Shown piece by piece: positions 8,297-11,303 of a stretch of DNA of 11,303 bases. The stretch is taken from contig JALLAP010001225.1 of the NCBI GenBank assembly GCA_036939355.1, positions 1 through 11,303 on the forward strand, written 5' to 3'. The notes below the pieces were generated by a model, which worked only from the letters and a program-made list of their open reading frames with translations, searched no databases and had not been told where the DNA came from. Every line of letters begins with the position of its first letter. The stretch's first letter is position 1. The DNA is from Thalassiosira profunda. Its lineage: Eukaryota; Bacillariophyta; Thalassiosirophyceae; Thalassiosirales; Thalassiosiraceae. Made by a program: the position numbers and the translations under genes.

Positions 8297-9308
8297 CTAG
8301 CTGCCTCTGATTGCCTCTTCTGCTTCAGTCAACGTTCTCCTCACAACTTTGTCCGTCAGTGTCACGTGCCTATCCTGCGGACTGCAATCTTTCCGGTGGA
8401 CAGGCCAGTGGGACTTTTGACAGGATGCTGAGCAGTACTGCGCGTATCTGTTGAGAGAACGACGTGATTGTGAGCATATCACACTGCACATAGATCGCCC
8501 GAGACTTCAATACCTACCTGCATCCAGAGCACAACAGCAACTTCTTCCGCTCGAGGCACTCGTTGCCACAGAGTCGAAAATTGAAGCAGGATCCGTACTT
8601 GGGAACCGATTTCAGCTCTGTGCGCAGGGCATCGAGGCATCCGCAGCCAATTCTCTTTGCATAAAAGCGAATGATCTCCCGAGGGCCGCCAGTACTCAGA
8701 TCAGAGAACTTTCGGAGCATGTCGTTGGTCAAGACCGATCCCAGCATCTCTTTCGTCCCATCGCTCTGCAAAAACAAGTCCATTTCCATGGTTGAGACCG
8801 CGAAGGATGTCGCTGTAGCCATGTTTAGTTCCCGCTGATCGGCATCGTAGCATCCCTTCAGCAGATAGTCGGTCCCAAGCGACACCAGACACCGAGTTAG
8901 CCTCTTGTCGAGCTCGCCCTTCTCGACGCGGCCCGTCTCTTCGTCTATTTTCGGGCCTCCTGCCTCGACCCTCGAACGGGGAAGACGGCTGAGAGCATCC
9001 ACAGCCGCCTCCATTGCAAGTTTGGCGGCTTGGCCCACTGTCGTTGGGTCCGCTCTGATGATAGACTTGAGCTTCCTTTCGAAAACTCGCATGTAGACCC
9101 GAGTAACATCATCGGCCGTTATCTTTGGGCGGCCGTGGTCACAGCGCGGGGGCTTCTTATCATTGATGCTCAGGTTGCTCAGAAGCGATGTAAATTGCTG
9201 TCCGCTCGTTGGAATGAGCCCAGTGCCGCCGGTGATGGTCGGTTGTAGCGCCTCAGCGATAGCTTTGGCTTCCTTCCGCGCCCGGCCCTTCTCGCGCTTC
9301 CTCCCCAT
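8297..9308 (-). CDS. MYND-type zinc-finger protein, C-terminal finger split by one intron
   Basis: Exon 1 is 9308-8518 (ATG at 9308) and exon 2 is 8447-8297 (stop TAG), separated by a 70-nt intron with donor CAG|GTAGGT and acceptor AACAG|A. The phase-2 join rebuilds an Arg codon and gives 313 residues. The joined C-terminus reads CSGCRYAQYCSASCQKSHW followed by PVH and C285, a clear MYND finger: C260, C263, C269, C273, H281 and C285, with C247 and C251 as the likely first pair. MYND fingers normally bind Pro-rich peptides in partner proteins. The N-terminus is very basic (MGRKREKGRARKEAK), possibly a nuclear signal. The middle region contains CDHG near residue 56 and RFYAKRIGCGCLD near 214-226, which I recall as recurring in diatom MYND proteins. 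No SET domain is present. The molecular role is unknown. Confidence 0.85.
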
Positions 9309-9593
9309 CGTCAGAGTTGTGGCAAAGGGACCTCTGATTTTCGAATCCCAAAGAAAACAGTAAATGAATCCAGCCGAAGTATACTCATATCAATAACCAA
9401 TAATCGGGTCCTAACCACCGGCTCCGCAGTGTCCGGTGCCAAGGAAAAAGAGGAGAGCAGAAGGGGCTCTCCCCTGTGCCAAGAAATAAGGCATTATCTT
9501 TACACCCTCCAATCATTCTACAAAATTTCCCGGTATCTCCCAGTATCTCCCGATACACCACCAAAATTGCCCGCGCTCACCTCTCTTTCTCCT
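9309..9593 (-). promoter_or_regulatory. Intergenic region between urease stop and MYND gene start
   Basis: These 285 nt on the minus strand hold the urease 3' UTR and the MYND gene promoter. Apart from the short tandem repeat at 9531-9556 I see no defined element, no coding frame with sensible composition and no AATAAA signal close to the urease stop. Confidence 0.4.
9531..9556. repeat. Short tandem repeat, 10-bp unit, about 2.6 copies
   Basis: Three adjacent units read CGGTATCTCC, CAGTATCTCC and CGATAC on the plus strand. GTATC at 9533-9537 and GATAC at 9552-9556 could also pair as a weak 5-bp stem. It lies about 40-60 nt past the urease stop codon, so it is probably within the urease 3' UTR. 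No function can be assigned. Confidence 0.5.
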
Positions 9594-11303
9594 CTAGAAT
9601 AAGAAGAACCGCTGTGCCAGCGGCACCTCGTCGACGGGGTCGCACCACAGCCGCTTTCCATTGGCGACGACCTCGAACGTCTCCGGATTAATGCTGACGT
9701 CCGGCGTGGCATCGTTCTTCACCATGTCGCTCTTGCCCACATGCCTCGTGCCCACCACAGGCGCGACAATCTTTCCCAGTCCCAGTCGCTCGCCCACGCC
9801 GTCCGCCGCTGCCATGTTCGACACGAACGCCACCGAAGTGCCTCCTCCATCGCCGGCTACGCGAGGACGAGCGCCAAACATGGGGCGCATGTAGACTGGT
9901 TGCGGCGTGGGGACTGCAGGAGAGAAGATATCAAATTATTGACACGTGATGTGAGTATTGGCAAAAGCATCAAGCGTCGCGGTAATACGAAGCAAACACT
10001 CACTGCTCGCGTTGGGATCTCCCATCTGCGCCCACGCAATCGACCCGCCCTTGATGACCATCTCCGGCTTGGCGCCGAACGTCGATGGCTTCCAAACCAC
10101 CAAGTCGGCCAGTTTTCCAGACTCGATGGAACCAACCAAATGCGACATGCCGTGAGCAATGGCGGGGTTGATTGTGTACTTTGCCACGTAGCGCAGAATG
10201 CGCTCGTTGTCGTCCGAGCCATCAGGGTTGGATCCAGAGGCGGCCGCATCTTCGTCGAGGGTTCCCAGCTGCCGCTTCATCTTATCGGCCGTCTGCCACG
10301 TACGCGTGATGACCTCGCCCACGCGTCCCATGGCCTGCGAATCACTGGAGATCATTGAGAGAGCGCCCAAATCGTGCAGAATATCTTCCGCTGCGATAGT
10401 TTCCGGACGAATGCGAGATTCCGCAAAGGCCACGTCCTCCGGGATCGACGGATCGAGGTGATGGCACACCATCAGCATATCGAGGTGCTCGTCAACTGTG
10501 TTCCTCGTAAAAGGTCTCGTAGGATTGGTACTGCTCGGCAACACATTCTTCTCCTGCACAATTTTCATGATGTCCGGAGCATGCCCGCCACCGGCGCCCT
10601 CCGTGTGATAGGCATGAATGGTCCTTCCTCCCACAGCTTTCAGAGTATCATCGACGTAGCCACTCTCGTTCAGCGTGTCCGTATGAATGGTCACCTGCAC
10701 ATCGTGCTCGTCTGCAAATGTCAAACACGCATCAATGGCGCTGGGCGTGGTGCCCCAGTCCTCGTGCAGCTTGAATCCAGCGGCGCCACAGCGCAGCACG
10801 TCCGTCAAGGTGCTGTTTGGGTCAGACGTGTTGCCCTTTCCAGAGAAGCCAAAGTTCAGCGGCATATCATCCGTGGCGCGGAGCATCATCTCGACGTGGT
10901 GCGGTCCGGGAGTGCACGTGGTGGCAGAGGTGCCCGCCGATGGGCCAGTTCCTCCTCCGTACTGATGACAACAAGAGGAGAACGAAATGAGATGATACAG
11001 TGCGTAGAGAGATAACAACACGCGAGAGCACGCTTACCATCGTCGTCACCCCGCTGGCAATGGCCTCGTCGCACTGCTGCGGACAGATAAAGTGAATGTG
11101 CGTGTCCACCCCTCCCGCCGTCACGATCATCTTCTCCCCAGCAATCACGTCCGTCGTCGGGCCCACGATCATCTCCTTCCCAGGCGTCAGCGTCACCCCG
11201 TTCATCGTGTCGGGATTGCCCGCCTTGCCAATGTTCTGGATCTTGTTCCCCTTGATGCCAATGTCGGCCTTCACGATGCCCGCCTTGGCGTCGACGATCA
11301 ACG
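9594..11303 (-). CDS. URE: Urease (urea amidohydrolase), alpha-subunit region, N-terminus off the right edge
   Basis: Exons are >11303-11038, 10961-10004 and 9913-9594, with introns of 76 nt (ATG|GTAAGC to CAG|TAC) and 90 nt (AGCA|GTGAGT to GCAG|TC). The joins restore family sequence: TTM-YGGGTGP and GDPNAS-IPTPQPV. About 513 residues are visible, ending LAQRFFLF as ureases do. Numbering from the first complete codon, the nickel ligands and catalytic residues are all present: H68 and H70 (HIHF), K152 (the carbamylated Lys in GFKLHEDWG), H154, H181 (IHTDTLNE), H207 (HTEGAGGGH), the flap C254-H255 (MVCHHLDP) and D295 (SSDSQAMGR). The enzyme hydrolyses urea to ammonia and carbamate in the cytosol. 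Eukaryotic ureases fuse gamma, beta and alpha parts in one chain, so those parts should lie beyond 11303. A short acidic Ser/Gly/Asp insertion lies near residues 324-340. Confidence 0.97.

Noticed and set aside
10222..10246. Adjacent GGATCC and GCGGCCGC sites inside urease, resembling a cloning linker
   Set aside because: The sites lie within an uninterrupted, in-frame urease loop with correct conserved sequence on both sides, so they are natural coding sequence.
9741..10358. 205-codon plus-strand open frame over urease
   Set aside because: Antisense shadow of clearly conserved urease sequence; no recognisable product.

Overview
The window is nuclear DNA from a eukaryotic alga, most probably a diatom (Thalassiosira-like centric forms fit best; genus is inference). 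Three things point there: short GT-AG spliceosomal introns (mostly 70-90 nt) interrupting four of the five genes, a secreted-type protein made of Pro-Thr/Ser-Pro linker repeats plus a small Cys module of a kind I recall from diatom proteomes, and a plant/algal-type urease. No bacterial operons, tRNA, rRNA, CRISPR or transposon was seen.

Layout, left to right. (1) 1-3667, minus strand: a membrane-anchored protein with a long cytoplasmic N-terminus, one transmembrane segment, an N-glycosylatable outer domain, a Cys-rich module and then a Pro/Thr/Ser stalk. The stalk is encoded by a run of small exons, all starting and ending in phase 0. Ten exons are visible and the gene runs off the left edge. 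(2) 3668-4510: an 843-nt divergent intergenic region with a cluster of palindromes (two TACGTA copies, GGATATATCC) and GC-rich hairpins. (3) 4511-5542, plus strand: an intronless RING-H2 protein of the BIG BROTHER-like E3 ubiquitin ligase type. (4) 5721-8042, minus strand: a WD40-like beta-propeller protein with a WDxR motif and one intron whose 3' end is ambiguous; it is convergent with the RING gene. (5) 8297-9308, minus strand: a MYND zinc-finger protein with one intron splitting the finger. (6) 9594-11303, minus strand: the C-terminal two thirds of urease, with two introns and all nickel and catalytic residues present; it runs off the right edge.

The genes do not form an obvious pathway. 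Urease is the metabolic enzyme here (urea to ammonia and CO2, feeding nitrogen metabolism). The RING protein and the WDxR protein could both act in ubiquitin ligation but share no visible dedicated link. The feature most worth study is the exon array of the stalk gene. It contains two families of repeated phase-0 exons, an exon that looks like a fusion of both families, a shortened exon and a stop-free intron of 75 nt. Together these look like machinery for changing stalk length by exon duplication or alternative splicing. All exon boundaries were read by eye from splice consensus and frame, without transcript data.
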